Origin: GJ-E10 sp035625725 | Lineage (GTDB): Bacteria; Pseudomonadota; Gammaproteobacteria; Burkholderiales; Burkholderiaceae_F | Direction of reading: 5' to 3' | Assembly (NCBI GenBank): GCA_035625725.1 | Contig: DASPPB010000028.1 | Span: 28,835-92,834, forward strand | Length of the DNA: 64,000 nt | Part shown: piece after piece, positions 1 to 8,785 of the stretch | How positions within the stretch are numbered: position 1 is the stretch's first letter | Layout of the letters: each line of letters begins with the position of its first letter | Notes under the pieces: model-generated | What the model was told of the DNA's origin: nothing | The model's database searches: none | Seen by the model: only the letters and a program-made list of their open reading frames with translations | Translations under genes and position numbers: made by a program

Positions 1-1197
1 AACGAGTATCGAGGAGCGGGTGGGCCGCTCAACGTCACCTTCTTGCGCAGTCCGAGTGCGCTCAATCAGGCCTTTCTGCAGGCGTGCGAAACCGTAGGCA
101 TCGCAGGCACGGCCGATTACAACGGCGCGCAGCAAGAGGGCTGCTGGCCCGTTCAGGTAACGCAAAGGGCGGGCGAGCGCTGCAGCGCCGCCAAAGGCTA
201 CCTCACGCCAAACCGGGGGCGATCGAACTTAACCGTGCTCACGCATGCGCTGGCCACGAAGATCGAATTCGCGGGGCGGCGCGCCACCGGAGTGCGCGTG
301 GTAATCGGAGGTCGGGAGCGCCTGCTCAACGCGCGGCGCGAACTCATTTTGAGCGCCGGGGCGTACGGATCGCCGCAGCTGCTCATGCTCTCCGGTGTGG
401 GGCGCGGCGCGCAACTGCAGGCGCTCGGGATTCCCGTCGTGCACCCGCTTGCGGGCGTTGGCCAGAATCTGCAGGACCACATCAATGCCACGCTCATCTG
501 GCGTACGCATCGCTCCGATGACACCCTCGGATTGTCGATGGCGGGCCTATCGCGCATCGTGCGCGGCATCTTTGAATGGCGCCGGCATCGCACGGGGGTC
601 ATCACCACGAATGTGGCCGAATCGGGCGCGTTTTTGCGCACGCGTCCGGAACTGGTTGCGCCCGACGTCGAACTGCTGTTCGTCGTGGGCATCGTCGATG
701 ACCACACGCGCAAAAGGCACCTCGGCCACGGCTTCAGTCTGCACGTGACGCTGCTGCACCCCAAAAGCCGAGGAGAGGTTGACCTCGCAAGCACCGATCC
801 GCGCGCGCCGCTGCGAATCGATCCGCGCTACTTTAGTGACCCCGAGGACATGGGGACAATGATCGCCGGCGTTCGTCGTGCGCTGCAAATCGTGAACGCG
901 GCGCCGCTGGACCATGCCCGCGGAAAGATGCTCTATCCGTTTGATGACGGGGACGCCAAGGCGATCGAGCGTTCGATCCGTCGCTCGTCCGACACCGAGT
1001 ACCACCCGTGCGGCACGTGCCGCATGGGGCCCGCGACCGACCCGATGAACGTCGTCGGTCCCGATTTGCGTGTGCACGGAATCGAGGCACTGCGTGTTGT
1101 CGATGCCTCAGTGATGCCCGACCTCGTCGGCGGAAACACCAACGCGCCCACAATCATGATCGCGGAGAAGGCTGCGGATTTGATTCGCGGCGCCTAG
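1..1197 (+). CDS. GMC-family oxidoreductase (choline/alcohol dehydrogenase type), 5' end outside window
   Basis: FAD-dependent glucose-methanol-choline oxidoreductase that would oxidise an alcohol to an aldehyde. The frame is open from base 1, so the N-terminal FAD-binding Rossmann part lies upstream; 398 codons remain of a usual ~530-560. The GMC signature GAYGSPQLLMLSGVG is at codons 120-134 of the visible part. The active-site region YHPCGTCRMG is at 334-343, with the catalytic His at 335, and the second active-site position is Asn379 in GGNTNAPT. The substrate cannot be read from the sequence. It stands apart from its neighbours: the next gene is convergent. Confidence 0.9.
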   Translation, partial: NEYRGAGGPLNVTFLRSPSALNQAFLQACETVGIAGTADYNGAQQEGCWPVQVTQRAGERCSAAKGYLTPNRGRSNLTVLTHALATKIEFAGRRATGVRVVIGGRERLLNARRELILSAGAYGSPQLLMLSGVGRGAQLQALGIPVVHPLAGVGQNLQDHINATLIWRTHRSDDTLGLSMAGLSRIVRGIFEWRRHRTGVITTNVAESGAFLRTRPELVAPDVELLFVVGIVDDHTRKRHLGHGFSLHVTLLHPKSRGEVDLASTDPRAPLRIDPRYFSDPEDMGTMIAGVRRALQIVNAAPLDHARGKMLYPFDDGDAKAIERSIRRSSDTEYHPCGTCRMGPATDPMNVVGPDLRVHGIEALRVVDASVMPDLVGGNTNAPTIMIAEKAADLIRGA

Positions 1198-1242
1198 CGG
1201 GCGGCGCGTTTGCCGGGCGTGTCCTACGCGCGCGCGGGCGCT

Positions 1243-1599
1243 CTAGATGCGTTTGACGGCGGTTGGTGTGCCCCCGCGCAGCGCCGGCCGGTGGGCGGCG
1301 CTCTCCATGGCGGCGGCAAGAACACGCGTGCGCGCCTCGGGCTGCGCATCGATCAGGCGCGTCACCCACGATGAAGGCACATCCCGATACCGGCGACGGT
1401 CCGGACGGTAAGCGGGTTCGCGCCAACCTTGCTCGAGCAGCCAGCGCCACAGATCGTCACTCAATCCGGCCTGAACCATCATTCGAATGTCCCCCGAAAC
1501 GATGGGCGCACCAATCGCCGGTTTGGGGGTGCGTCGTGGCACAGCTCGCTCCTTGCGCGTGCGTATAAAGTCACGAACTCGGGTACGAAGCGATGCCAT
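1243..1599 (-). CDS. Hypothetical basic protein, 118 aa
   Basis: Function not recognised. The 118-residue protein is rich in Arg and Ala and has no signal peptide or membrane segment. Its middle (GLSDDLWRWLLEQGWREP, then an Arg-rich stretch and a DVPSSWVTRLID segment) looks like a compact helical domain. The ATG at 1599 overlaps the TGA of the upstream small gene (TGATG), so the two are probably translationally coupled; a GTG one codon earlier is also possible. Convergent to the GMC gene. The coupling and the well-formed sequence argue for a real gene. Confidence 0.6.
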   Translation of the reverse strand: MASLRTRVRDFIRTRKERAVPRRTPKPAIGAPIVSGDIRMMVQAGLSDDLWRWLLEQGWREPAYRPDRRRYRDVPSSWVTRLIDAQPEARTRVLAAAMESAAHRPALRGGTPTAVKRI

Positions 1600-1766
1600 C
1601 ACGACGGATTGCCTCCTTGTGCTGTTTTGAGCGGGATCGACGCACGACCCCGACGATCCAGTGCGGCATATATTTTCGGTCCATCGTAGTCCCGAAAGCC
1701 GCGGTGGCGCACGGTGTAATCTTTATCGATGATGACTTGGCGCAAAAGCCCGATTACCGTTTGCAT
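1599..1766 (-). CDS. Hypothetical small protein, 55 aa
   Basis: Function not recognised. It starts MQTVIGLLRQVIIDKDY, continues with a mixed basic/acidic stretch, and ends in a short Gln/Gly/Asn-rich tail. An in-frame TAA 21 bases upstream of the ATG fixes the start; the only Shine-Dalgarno-like sequence (AAGG) lies directly against the ATG, which is poor spacing. Its TGA overlaps the ATG of the 118-aa gene downstream. It lies 126 bases beyond the end of glnD on the same strand, so all three may share a transcript. Confidence 0.55.
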   Translation of the reverse strand: MQTVIGLLRQVIIDKDYTVRHRGFRDYDGPKIYAALDRRGRASIPLKTAQGGNPS

Positions 1767-1891
1767 CCTTGGTCTTTCGATCGCTTAAGTCGCAAGCGCT
1801 GCGCCGCCAGAGGGCCGCGGCGCTGCGCAAACTCGCCGATGCTTCGGGTTCCTGCCCCCGGGGGGGCGGCGGCCGCAACGTGTCCGACGCG

Positions 1892-4492
1892 CTATTCGGG
1901 CGCAAGCGCCTGCAGCAGCTCCGTCTCCAGCTGAATCTGTTCGCGCGCGTCGGCCAGCGCCTGGCCGTCGATGAGAAAGACGTCCTCGACACGCTCGCCG
2001 AGCGTGAGGATTTTGGCGGTGAGCACATTGACGCCGTGACGCGCAAGCACGCGGGCGACGGAGTACAGCAAACCGACTCGGTCGGTTGCGACCAGGGCGA
2101 GCATGAAGCGATTGCCGGTCTCGTCGGGTTGCAGGTGCACGGCTGGGGCGACGGGAAAATGGCGCGAGTGGCGCGAGACCCGTCCCTTGGCCGGTGGCGG
2201 CAGTTCGCCCCGGTTGGAGATCCAGGCGGTGAGCTCGGTTTCCACGCTCTCGAGCATGGAGCGGAAATGCCCACCGCGACCGTTATCGCTGATGACGAAG
2301 GTATCCAGAGCGTAGCCGTGACGGGTCGTGTGAATTTTGGCGTCGAGCACGCTCAGGCGTCGACTGTCGAAGAATCCGCACACGCGCATGAACAGGTCCT
2401 TCTGGTCACGCAAATACACCAGTACTTCCAGACCCTCGCCGGCCGGCGCCAAGCGCGTGCGCACGATGGGACGGTCCGTGCGCACGTGCACGAGAAGGCA
2501 GCGGGCGTGCCAGGCAATGTCGGAGGCCGAGTGGCGCAGAAAGTACACGACGTCCAGCTCTCGCCAGAGCGGCTCGTGGGCCGTTGGCGACAGGCCGTAG
2601 AGCTGCAAGATGCGCAGCGATTCGCGTTTGCGCCCTTCGAGCTCGGCGTCCGCCCCCAGGGACTGGCCCCCGAGCGCGCGTCGGGTTCGTCGAAACAAAT
2701 CCTCGAGCAGCCGGCCTTTCCAGGCGTTCCACACCTTCGGGCTGGTTCCGCGAATATCGGCAACCGTCAGCAGGTACAGCGCGACCAGGCGCCGATCCGA
2801 ACCCACCAGTCTGCGAAACCGCTCGATCACGCTCGGGTCGGCGATGTCTTGCTTTTGGGCGACCTGCGACATCGTCAGATGGTGCTCGACCAGGAAGACA
2901 ACGAGGTCCGAGTCGGTGCGCGCAATCTGGTGCGCGCGGCAAAAGCGCCGGGCCTCGGCCGCGCCGGCCCGGCTGTGATCGACTCCGCGACCCTTGGCGA
3001 TATCGTGAAATAGCGCCGCCAAAAGCAACAGCCACGGCCGGTCGAAATCCGCGATGAGCTGACTGCACAGGGGGTACTCGTGCGCGTACTCGCTCGCGCT
3101 GAACCGACGCAAGTTGCGCACCACCATGAGGATGTGCTGGTCGACCGTGTATACGTGGAACAAATCGTGCTGCATTTGGCAGACGATGCGCCGGAAAACC
3201 GGGAGGTAACCCCCGAGCACGGACCACTGGTTCATCAGGCGCAAAGTGTGCAAAACCCCCCGGCTTTGCTGCAAGATGGCCAGAAAGGTCGCGCGGTTCT
3301 CGGGCGCGCGCCGAAACGCGGCATCCATCCGATTGCGCGCGTTCCAGATCGCGCGCAAAAGCCTCGGCGTCATTCCCTTGAGTTCCGAATGCTGCTCCAG
3401 CATCAGGAAGGCACGCAAAATCTCGTTGGGATCGCGCTCGACCACCGCGTCATCGACGATGTCCAGACGTTCGGCGCGCACACTGAAGGAGGAATCGATT
3501 CGCGAGCTTTCGCTGGCGGCATCCGGGTAGAGGCGCTGCTCGATGCTCAGCAACACCAACGTATTGAGTTGTACGACCATCTTGGCCGCGTGATAGTAGG
3601 TCTGCATCAGCACTTCGCTGGCGCGACGACTCGATGTGCCGGCGATACCAAATGCGCTGGCCAGAAGATGCTGCAGATCGAAGACCAGGCGATCCTCTCT
3701 GCGCCGCGCGACGATGTGCAGGCGCGCCCGGATCTGCTTTAAATGCCGCTCGGTTTGCTTGATCTGCCGGCCTTCGGCAGCGGTCAAAAGCCCGCTGTGC
3801 GCCATTTCGTCCCAGGTCGCGCCCAGTCCTGCGGCTTGCGATACCCACAGCAGGATCTGCAGATCGCGCAGGCCGCCGGGACTTTCCTTGCAGTTGGGCT
3901 CCAGGGAATAGGGCGTATCCTCGTACTTTGTATGGCGCTGCTGTTGCTCGAGGAGCTTGGCCCGCAAAAAGGCGCGCGCATCGAGCACCTCGCGCAGGCA
4001 GCCGCGAAACGCCAGAAAGCCGGTGCGCGGCCCGCAGATGCGTCGGCTTTCGAGCAGCGACGTCATTACCGTGGCGTCCTGGCTTGCCTGCTGGCCGCAC
4101 TCGGGAGCCGTTCGGACCGCATGACCGATGGCCAGCCCCATGTCCCAGAGCAGTTGGATCAAGGTGGCGATGCGGCCTTGCTGCTCGGTGTCGGGTGCGC
4201 TGCCCGGAACGATGAGCAGATCAACGTCCGAGTACGGGAAGAGCTCGCCGCGCCCGTAGCCGCCCACCGCAACCAGCGTGGCAAAGCGCGCAACGTTCGT
4301 GTGCTCGGCGGCGCGCCGCACATAGCGGTCGGTCAAATTCGACAGGCCGCAGAGCAGCCGGCGGACCGGAGCGCCCTTTTCAAACGTTGCGATGAGCGCT
4401 TGGCGCTCGGCAACATAGGCTTCGCGCAGGTCGCGCGCAAAATTCGCGCTCGGCGTTACGGACTTTTCGGCGAGCGCTGTGGCTACAACCAT
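1892..4492 (-). CDS. glnD: Bifunctional uridylyltransferase / uridylyl-removing enzyme GlnD
   Basis: Uridylylates and deuridylylates PII proteins in response to glutamine, and so controls nitrogen assimilation from the cytosol. At 866 aa it is close to E. coli GlnD (890). The nucleotidyltransferase motif GGYGRGELFPYSDVDLL is at residues 77-93. A GlnD-type linker follows, then a central HD domain (LFHDIAKGRGVDHS). Two C-terminal ACT domains (around LEVLVYLRDQKDL and ALVATDRVGLLYSV) sense glutamine. The ATG at 4492 shares one base with the map stop (TGATG), which selects this start over in-frame codons inside map. Confidence 0.96.
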   Translation of the reverse strand: MVVATALAEKSVTPSANFARDLREAYVAERQALIATFEKGAPVRRLLCGLSNLTDRYVRRAAEHTNVARFATLVAVGGYGRGELFPYSDVDLLIVPGSAPDTEQQGRIATLIQLLWDMGLAIGHAVRTAPECGQQASQDATVMTSLLESRRICGPRTGFLAFRGCLREVLDARAFLRAKLLEQQQRHTKYEDTPYSLEPNCKESPGGLRDLQILLWVSQAAGLGATWDEMAHSGLLTAAEGRQIKQTERHLKQIRARLHIVARRREDRLVFDLQHLLASAFGIAGTSSRRASEVLMQTYYHAAKMVVQLNTLVLLSIEQRLYPDAASESSRIDSSFSVRAERLDIVDDAVVERDPNEILRAFLMLEQHSELKGMTPRLLRAIWNARNRMDAAFRRAPENRATFLAILQQSRGVLHTLRLMNQWSVLGGYLPVFRRIVCQMQHDLFHVYTVDQHILMVVRNLRRFSASEYAHEYPLCSQLIADFDRPWLLLLAALFHDIAKGRGVDHSRAGAAEARRFCRAHQIARTDSDLVVFLVEHHLTMSQVAQKQDIADPSVIERFRRLVGSDRRLVALYLLTVADIRGTSPKVWNAWKGRLLEDLFRRTRRALGGQSLGADAELEGRKRESLRILQLYGLSPTAHEPLWRELDVVYFLRHSASDIAWHARCLLVHVRTDRPIVRTRLAPAGEGLEVLVYLRDQKDLFMRVCGFFDSRRLSVLDAKIHTTRHGYALDTFVISDNGRGGHFRSMLESVETELTAWISNRGELPPPAKGRVSRHSRHFPVAPAVHLQPDETGNRFMLALVATDRVGLLYSVARVLARHGVNVLTAKILTLGERVEDVFLIDGQALADAREQIQLETELLQALAPE

Positions 4493-5340
4493 CAAACGAC
4501 CGCCACGCTCTGCGGCGCAGGCGCGGAGGCCGTCGCATACTGCGTGACGAACGCCGGCGGAGGTGGCGCCCCCGCCGACAGGGTCAAAACCTCGAATCCC
4601 GCGGGCGTCACCAAAATGGTGTGTTCCCACTGCGCCGACAGACTGTGGTCCTTCGTCACGATCGTCCAGCCGTCGGCCATCTCGCGAATCTCGCGGCGCC
4701 CGGCGTTAATCATTGGCTCGATTGTGAACGTCATCCCGGGAACCAGGGGCTCGAGCGTTGCGGGCTTGCCGTAGTGCAGAACTTGCGGCTCTTCGTGAAA
4801 GCGTCGCCCGATTCCGTGTCCGCAGAATTCCCGCACCACGCTGTAGCCGTTACGCTCGGCGTGCGCCTGAATCGCCGCACCAATGTCACCCAAAAATCCG
4901 CCGGGCCGCACGGCCAAGATCCCCAGCCACATGCACTCGTAGGTCACCTCGCACAATCGTCGCGCGGCCACCGATGGCTCGCCGACCAGGAACATCCGGC
5001 TCGTGTCCCCGTGCCAGCCATCCTTGATCACCGTTATGTCGAGATTCACGATGTCGCCGCTTTTGAGCACTCGCGCGCCCGGTATGCCGTGGCAGACCTG
5101 GTGATTGACCGAGGCGCAAATCGACTTGGGAAACGGTTTATAGCCCGGCGGCGCGTAGTGCAAAGGCGCCGGGACGCATCCTTGCACATCGACCATATAT
5201 TCGTGGCACAGGCGGTCGAGCTCGCCGGTCGTCACCCCCGGGACCACATGGGGAGTAATGAAGTCGAGGACCTCCCCCGCCAGCCTTCCGGCAATGCGCA
5301 TGCCGTCGATTTCGGTAGCGGTCTTGATGGTGGCAGGCAT
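4492..5340 (-). CDS. map: Type I methionine aminopeptidase
   Basis: Removes the initiator Met from nascent proteins using two divalent metals. All expected residues are visible in the 282-aa product: His84, metal ligands Asp101, Asp112, His175, Glu208 and Glu239. After the conserved GFEVLTLSAG end there is an extra ~20-residue Ala/Pro-rich tail that most MetAPs lack. The ATG before PATIKTATEIDGM is chosen because it matches the family N-terminus. It is divergent from rpsB across ~300 bases and coupled to glnD downstream, a usual betaproteobacterial arrangement. Confidence 0.96.
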   Translation of the reverse strand: MPATIKTATEIDGMRIAGRLAGEVLDFITPHVVPGVTTGELDRLCHEYMVDVQGCVPAPLHYAPPGYKPFPKSICASVNHQVCHGIPGARVLKSGDIVNLDITVIKDGWHGDTSRMFLVGEPSVAARRLCEVTYECMWLGILAVRPGGFLGDIGAAIQAHAERNGYSVVREFCGHGIGRRFHEEPQVLHYGKPATLEPLVPGMTFTIEPMINAGRREIREMADGWTIVTKDHSLSAQWEHTILVTPAGFEVLTLSAGAPPPPAFVTQYATASAPAPQSVAVV

Positions 5341-5414
5341 GTGTTTCTGGACGTGGGCTGCGGCCTGAGGGGGTCGCACCGTGGGTGTGCGCTGCGACGT
5401 CGGCCTAAGAGCGT

Positions 5415-5425
5415 TATACTATAAA
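5415..5425 (+). promoter_or_regulatory. Candidate -10 region(s) in the map/rpsB divergent gap
   Basis: The 299-base gap between map and rpsB holds no gene. It contains one short AT-rich patch in GC-rich surroundings. This reads TATACT (5415-5420) and overlapping TATAAA on the plus strand, and TATAGT on the minus strand. No convincing -35 hexamer is correctly spaced on either strand, so this is only a likely promoter location for rpsB and/or map. Confidence 0.3.
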
Positions 5426-5639
5426 GCTTGACCGTGCAGATGGGGTTCGCGCAGGCGTTCTCCCCGGTTTCTTGCAGGGATTACCCCTCAGGAATGCATG
5501 GTGAATCGCGCGCACCGCAGCCAAGGTGCCGAGGTCCGGGAGTGTCGGGCGCAAGCCGTGCGAATCGCACGATGCGCGTCTAACAGCGGCCGGACCTGGG
5601 ACTCGGCGGTTGCGCAAGAACCAACCTTGGAGATTGCAA

Positions 5640-6395
5640 ATGTCCATTACCATGCGCCAGATGCTGGAAGCCGGAGTGCACTTCGGCCACCAGACGCGAT
5701 TCTGGAACCCCAAGATGGCCCCGTTCATTTTCGGCCATCGCAACCGCATCCACATCATCAACCTGGAGCGCACGCTCGAGCAGTTCAACGGCGCGCTCAA
5801 GTTTGTCCGGCAGGTTGCCGCCAACCGTGGCACGGTGCTGTTTGTCGGCACCAAGCGCCAGGCCCGCGAGATTATGGTGGAGGAAGCGCGCCGCGCCAGC
5901 ATGCCGTTTGTCGATCAACGCTGGCTGGGCGGCTTTCTCACCAATTTCAAGACGATCAAGGCATCGATCAAGCGCCTCAAGGAAATGGAGCAGACCATCG
6001 AGGAGGGGGGGTTGGATCGTATGCCCAAGAAGGAGGCCTTGAATTTTCAGCGCGAGGTCGACAAGTTGAACAAGTCCATCGGTGGCATCAAGGAGATGAC
6101 CGGCTTGCCGGAGGCGCTCTTTGTGATCGACGTGGGCTACCACAAGATCGCCGTGGCCGAAGCGCAGAAGCTCGGCATCCCGGTGGTGGGAGTTGTCGAC
6201 ACAAACCATTCGCCCGAAGGGATTGCCTACGTCATTCCGGGCAATGACGACTCGAGCCGTGCGGTGCGCTTGTACGCGCGCGCGGTTGCCGACGCGATCC
6301 TGGAGGGTAAGGCGGCGGGGCTGCAGAGCATCGTGAGTTCCGATACGGGCGACGAATTTGTCGAAGTCGACGAAGCGACGTCGCAGGGCGCCTAA
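5640..6395 (+). CDS. rpsB: 30S ribosomal protein S2
   Basis: Structural protein of the small ribosomal subunit. The 251-aa product begins MSITMRQMLEAGVHFGHQTR, the S2 signature, and carries the conserved RWLGGFLTNFKT and DTNHSPEGIAYVIPGNDDS blocks. GGAG at 5629-5632, seven bases before the ATG, decides the start. First gene of the S2/EF-Ts/UMP kinase/RRF operon; a strong terminator separates it from tsf. Confidence 0.98.
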   Translation: MSITMRQMLEAGVHFGHQTRFWNPKMAPFIFGHRNRIHIINLERTLEQFNGALKFVRQVAANRGTVLFVGTKRQAREIMVEEARRASMPFVDQRWLGGFLTNFKTIKASIKRLKEMEQTIEEGGLDRMPKKEALNFQREVDKLNKSIGGIKEMTGLPEALFVIDVGYHKIAVAEAQKLGIPVVGVVDTNHSPEGIAYVIPGNDDSSRAVRLYARAVADAILEGKAAGLQSIVSSDTGDEFVEVDEATSQGA

Positions 6396-6459
6396 ATTGC
6401 AAGACTTCGGGAGGCATTGGCGGCAGCAGGGCAGCGGCGCTTAGGGCCGTAGGTATGCG

Positions 6460-6481
6460 GGGGGCGCTACGCCCCCTTTTT
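6460..6481 (+). terminator. Intrinsic terminator/attenuator between rpsB and tsf
   Basis: A 7-bp GC stem GGGGGCG / CGCCCCC (6460-6466 with 6470-6476) closes a CTA loop and is followed directly by five T residues. This is a textbook rho-independent terminator placed 65 bases after rpsB and 30 bases before tsf. It probably lets most transcripts end after rpsB, giving more S2 than EF-Ts. E. coli also has partial termination at this junction. Confidence 0.85.
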
Positions 6482-6510
6482 GTGGCACAAGCTTCAGGGG
6501 AGGCGCGAGT

Positions 6511-7398
6511 ATGGCGGAAGTAAGCGCGAGCATGGTCAAAGAACTGCGCGAAAAGACGGATGCGCCGATGATGGAGTGCAAGAAGGCGCTGACGGAGGCG
6601 GGTGGGGATCCCGTCAAGGCCGAAGAAATCCTTCGCGTCAAGCTCGGGACCAAGGCCAGCAAGGCCGCTGCGCGCGTGACGGCCGAGGGAGTTGTCGCTG
6701 TCAGCGTCGACTCCGCCGGCAAGAACGCCTCGCTGGTGGAAGTCAACTGCGAAACCGACTTCGTTGCCAAGAACGAGGAATTTCTCGCCTTTGCGCGCAA
6801 AATCTCCCAGCTCGTGCTTGAGCGCGACCCACCGGACGTATCCGCCCTCTTGGGGTTGCCGTTGGAGGGTTCGACAGTCGAGGCCCGGCGCGCTGCGCTC
6901 GTGGGCAAGATTGGGGAGAACCTGTCCGTGCGGCGCTTCGAGCGCATGCGCGCCCAGGGGCGCATAGCGCAGTACGTGCACGGGGGATCTCGCATTGGCG
7001 TGCTCGTGGACGTCAGCGGGGGCGACGAGTCGCTGGCCAAAGACCTGGCCATGCACATCGCGGCTTCGCGGCCCCGGGCGCTGCACCCGGGACAGGTGGC
7101 CGCCGCGGAGGTCGCACGCGAGCGCTCGATCGCCCAGCAAAAGGCCGCCGAGTCGGGCAAGCCCGAGGCGATTCAGGCCAAGATGGTCGAGGGCGCAGTG
7201 CAAAAGTTTCTCAAGGAAGTCACCTTGCTCGGCCAGCCGTTTGTCAAGGATGACAAGGTCGTGGTCGAGCAACTGCTCAAGCAGCGCGGAGTCACCGTCA
7301 ATGCCTTCTGCCTGTACGTCGTGGGCGAAGGAATCGAGAAAAAGCAGACGGATTTCGCGGCCGAAGTTGCCGCGCAGGCGGCCGCCGCGCGCGGTTAA
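6511..7398 (+). CDS. tsf: Elongation factor Ts
   Basis: Guanine-nucleotide exchange factor for EF-Tu. The 295-aa product has the N-terminal UBA-like segment (VKELREKTDAPMMECKKAL), the NCETDFVAKNEEF signature near residue 82, and the C-terminal subdomain ending in the KQTDF block. AGGGGAGG sits just upstream of the ATG. It lies downstream of the rpsB terminator, so its transcription depends on read-through or an unseen promoter. Confidence 0.97.
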   Translation: MAEVSASMVKELREKTDAPMMECKKALTEAGGDPVKAEEILRVKLGTKASKAAARVTAEGVVAVSVDSAGKNASLVEVNCETDFVAKNEEFLAFARKISQLVLERDPPDVSALLGLPLEGSTVEARRAALVGKIGENLSVRRFERMRAQGRIAQYVHGGSRIGVLVDVSGGDESLAKDLAMHIAASRPRALHPGQVAAAEVARERSIAQQKAAESGKPEAIQAKMVEGAVQKFLKEVTLLGQPFVKDDKVVVEQLLKQRGVTVNAFCLYVVGEGIEKKQTDFAAEVAAQAAAARG

Positions 7399-7430
7399 GT
7401 CCAACCCGCATCAAGGAAGGAGCAGGCTCG

Positions 7431-8141
7431 ATGGCAATCTATCAGCGTGTCCTGCTGAAGCTTTCGGGTGAGGCGCTGATGGGCGAGGACGCCTTCGGTA
7501 TCAACCGAGCGACGATCGAGCGCATGGTCCGGGACATCGGCGAAGTGCAGCAAATGGGCGTGCAACTGGCCATCGTCATCGGAGGCGGCAACATTTTCCG
7601 TGGGGTGGCGCTCGGGGCCAACGGCATGGATCGGGCCACGGCCGACTACATGGGCATGATGGCCACGATCATGAACGCGATGGCGCTGCAAGACGCGATG
7701 CGCAACGCGGGCATCGAGGCGCGCGTGCAGTCGGCGCTCAATGTTGAGCAGGTCGTTGAGCCCTACATTCGTCCCAAGGCCATGCGCTACCTCGATGAGG
7801 GCAAGATCGTCATTTTCGCGGCCGGCACCGGAAACCCGTTTTTCACGACCGACACGGCCGCTGCGTTGCGCGGCTCGGAAATCGGGGCGGAGGTCGTACT
7901 GAAGGCGACCAAGGTCGACGGCGTCTATTCGGCCGACCCCAAGAAAGATCCCAAGGCGGTGCGCTATCCCCGTATCAGCTTCGACGACGCGCTGGCGCGG
8001 AACCTGCAAATCATGGATGCTACGGCCTTTGCATTGTGCCGCGATCAGGGGTTGCCGATCCGGGTCTTTAACATTTCGCGCCCGGCTGCCCTGATGCGCG
8101 CAGTGAGCGGCGAAGACGAAGGCACGCTCGTGCACGCATAG
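7431..8141 (+). CDS. pyrH: UMP kinase
   Basis: Phosphorylates UMP to UDP; amino-acid-kinase fold, normally hexameric and GTP-activated in Gram-negatives. The 236-aa product shows the N-terminal RVLLKLSGEAL phosphate loop, IVIGGGNIFRG, ATADYMGMMAT, and the FAAGTGNPFFTTDTAA loop that sets UMP specificity. It follows tsf after 32 bases with a good AAGGAGCAGG ribosome-binding site. Confidence 0.97.
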   Translation: MAIYQRVLLKLSGEALMGEDAFGINRATIERMVRDIGEVQQMGVQLAIVIGGGNIFRGVALGANGMDRATADYMGMMATIMNAMALQDAMRNAGIEARVQSALNVEQVVEPYIRPKAMRYLDEGKIVIFAAGTGNPFFTTDTAAALRGSEIGAEVVLKATKVDGVYSADPKKDPKAVRYPRISFDDALARNLQIMDATAFALCRDQGLPIRVFNISRPAALMRAVSGEDEGTLVHA

Positions 8142-8164
8142 TCCACAGGCGGGGAGACCAGCAA

Positions 8165-8725
8165 ATGGCAGTGACCGACGTTCGTAAGGCGACGGAACAA
8201 AAGATGGTCAAGTCGATCGAGGCGCTCAAGGGCGACCTGGCAAAGGTGCGCACCGGTCGCGCGCATACGGGCCTGCTCGACCATGTGCTGGTGGACTACT
8301 ACGGGTCGATGGTGCCCATTTCGCAGGTGGCCAATGTCGGATTGGCCGACGCGCGCACGATCACCGTGCAACCCTGGGAGAAAAAATTCCTGAGCGTCAT
8401 AGAAAAGGCGATACGCGAATCGGACCTCGGACTCAATCCGTCTTCGCAGGGCGAATTGTTGCGTGTGCCGATGCCGGCCCTCACCGAGGAGAGGAGGCGC
8501 GAACTGACCAAGGTGGTCAAGCACGAGGGGGAAAGCGCGCGAGTGGCGGTACGCAATTTGCGTCGCGACGCCAATCAGCAACTCAAGGAACTGTTGAAAA
8601 AGAAGACCATCTCGGAAGACGATGAGCGCCGTGCACAAGATGAGATCCAGAAACTCACGGACAAATTCGTCTCGGATATCGACCGGATGGTCGCCGAGAA
8701 AGAAAAGGAAATCATGACGGTCTGA
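8165..8725 (+). CDS. frr: Ribosome recycling factor
   Basis: Works with EF-G to split the post-termination ribosome. The 186-aa product has the expected length and conserved blocks: LAKVRTGRAHTGLLDHV, the central ITVQPWEKKFL, LRVPMPALTEERRRELTK, and the C-terminal helix ending in a run of Lys/Glu. GGGGAG precedes the ATG. It is 23 bases from pyrH, the usual tsf-pyrH-frr operon. Confidence 0.97.
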   Translation: MAVTDVRKATEQKMVKSIEALKGDLAKVRTGRAHTGLLDHVLVDYYGSMVPISQVANVGLADARTITVQPWEKKFLSVIEKAIRESDLGLNPSSQGELLRVPMPALTEERRRELTKVVKHEGESARVAVRNLRRDANQQLKELLKKKTISEDDERRAQDEIQKLTDKFVSDIDRMVAEKEKEIMTV

Positions 8726-8785
8726 GACAGGCCCCGCGCCTCGACTCGCGACCGTCTGCTCCTGTCTGCCGTTTCGTCCGCGCCA

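Noticed and set aside
1769..3013. 414-codon open frame on the plus strand inside glnD
   Set aside because: It runs antisense to glnD, has no domain motifs, and follows from GC-rich codon bias; glnD has clear motifs along its whole length.
5428..5450. TTGACC as a -35 element for rpsB
   Set aside because: No -10 hexamer lies at the right spacing downstream (sequence is GC-rich there).
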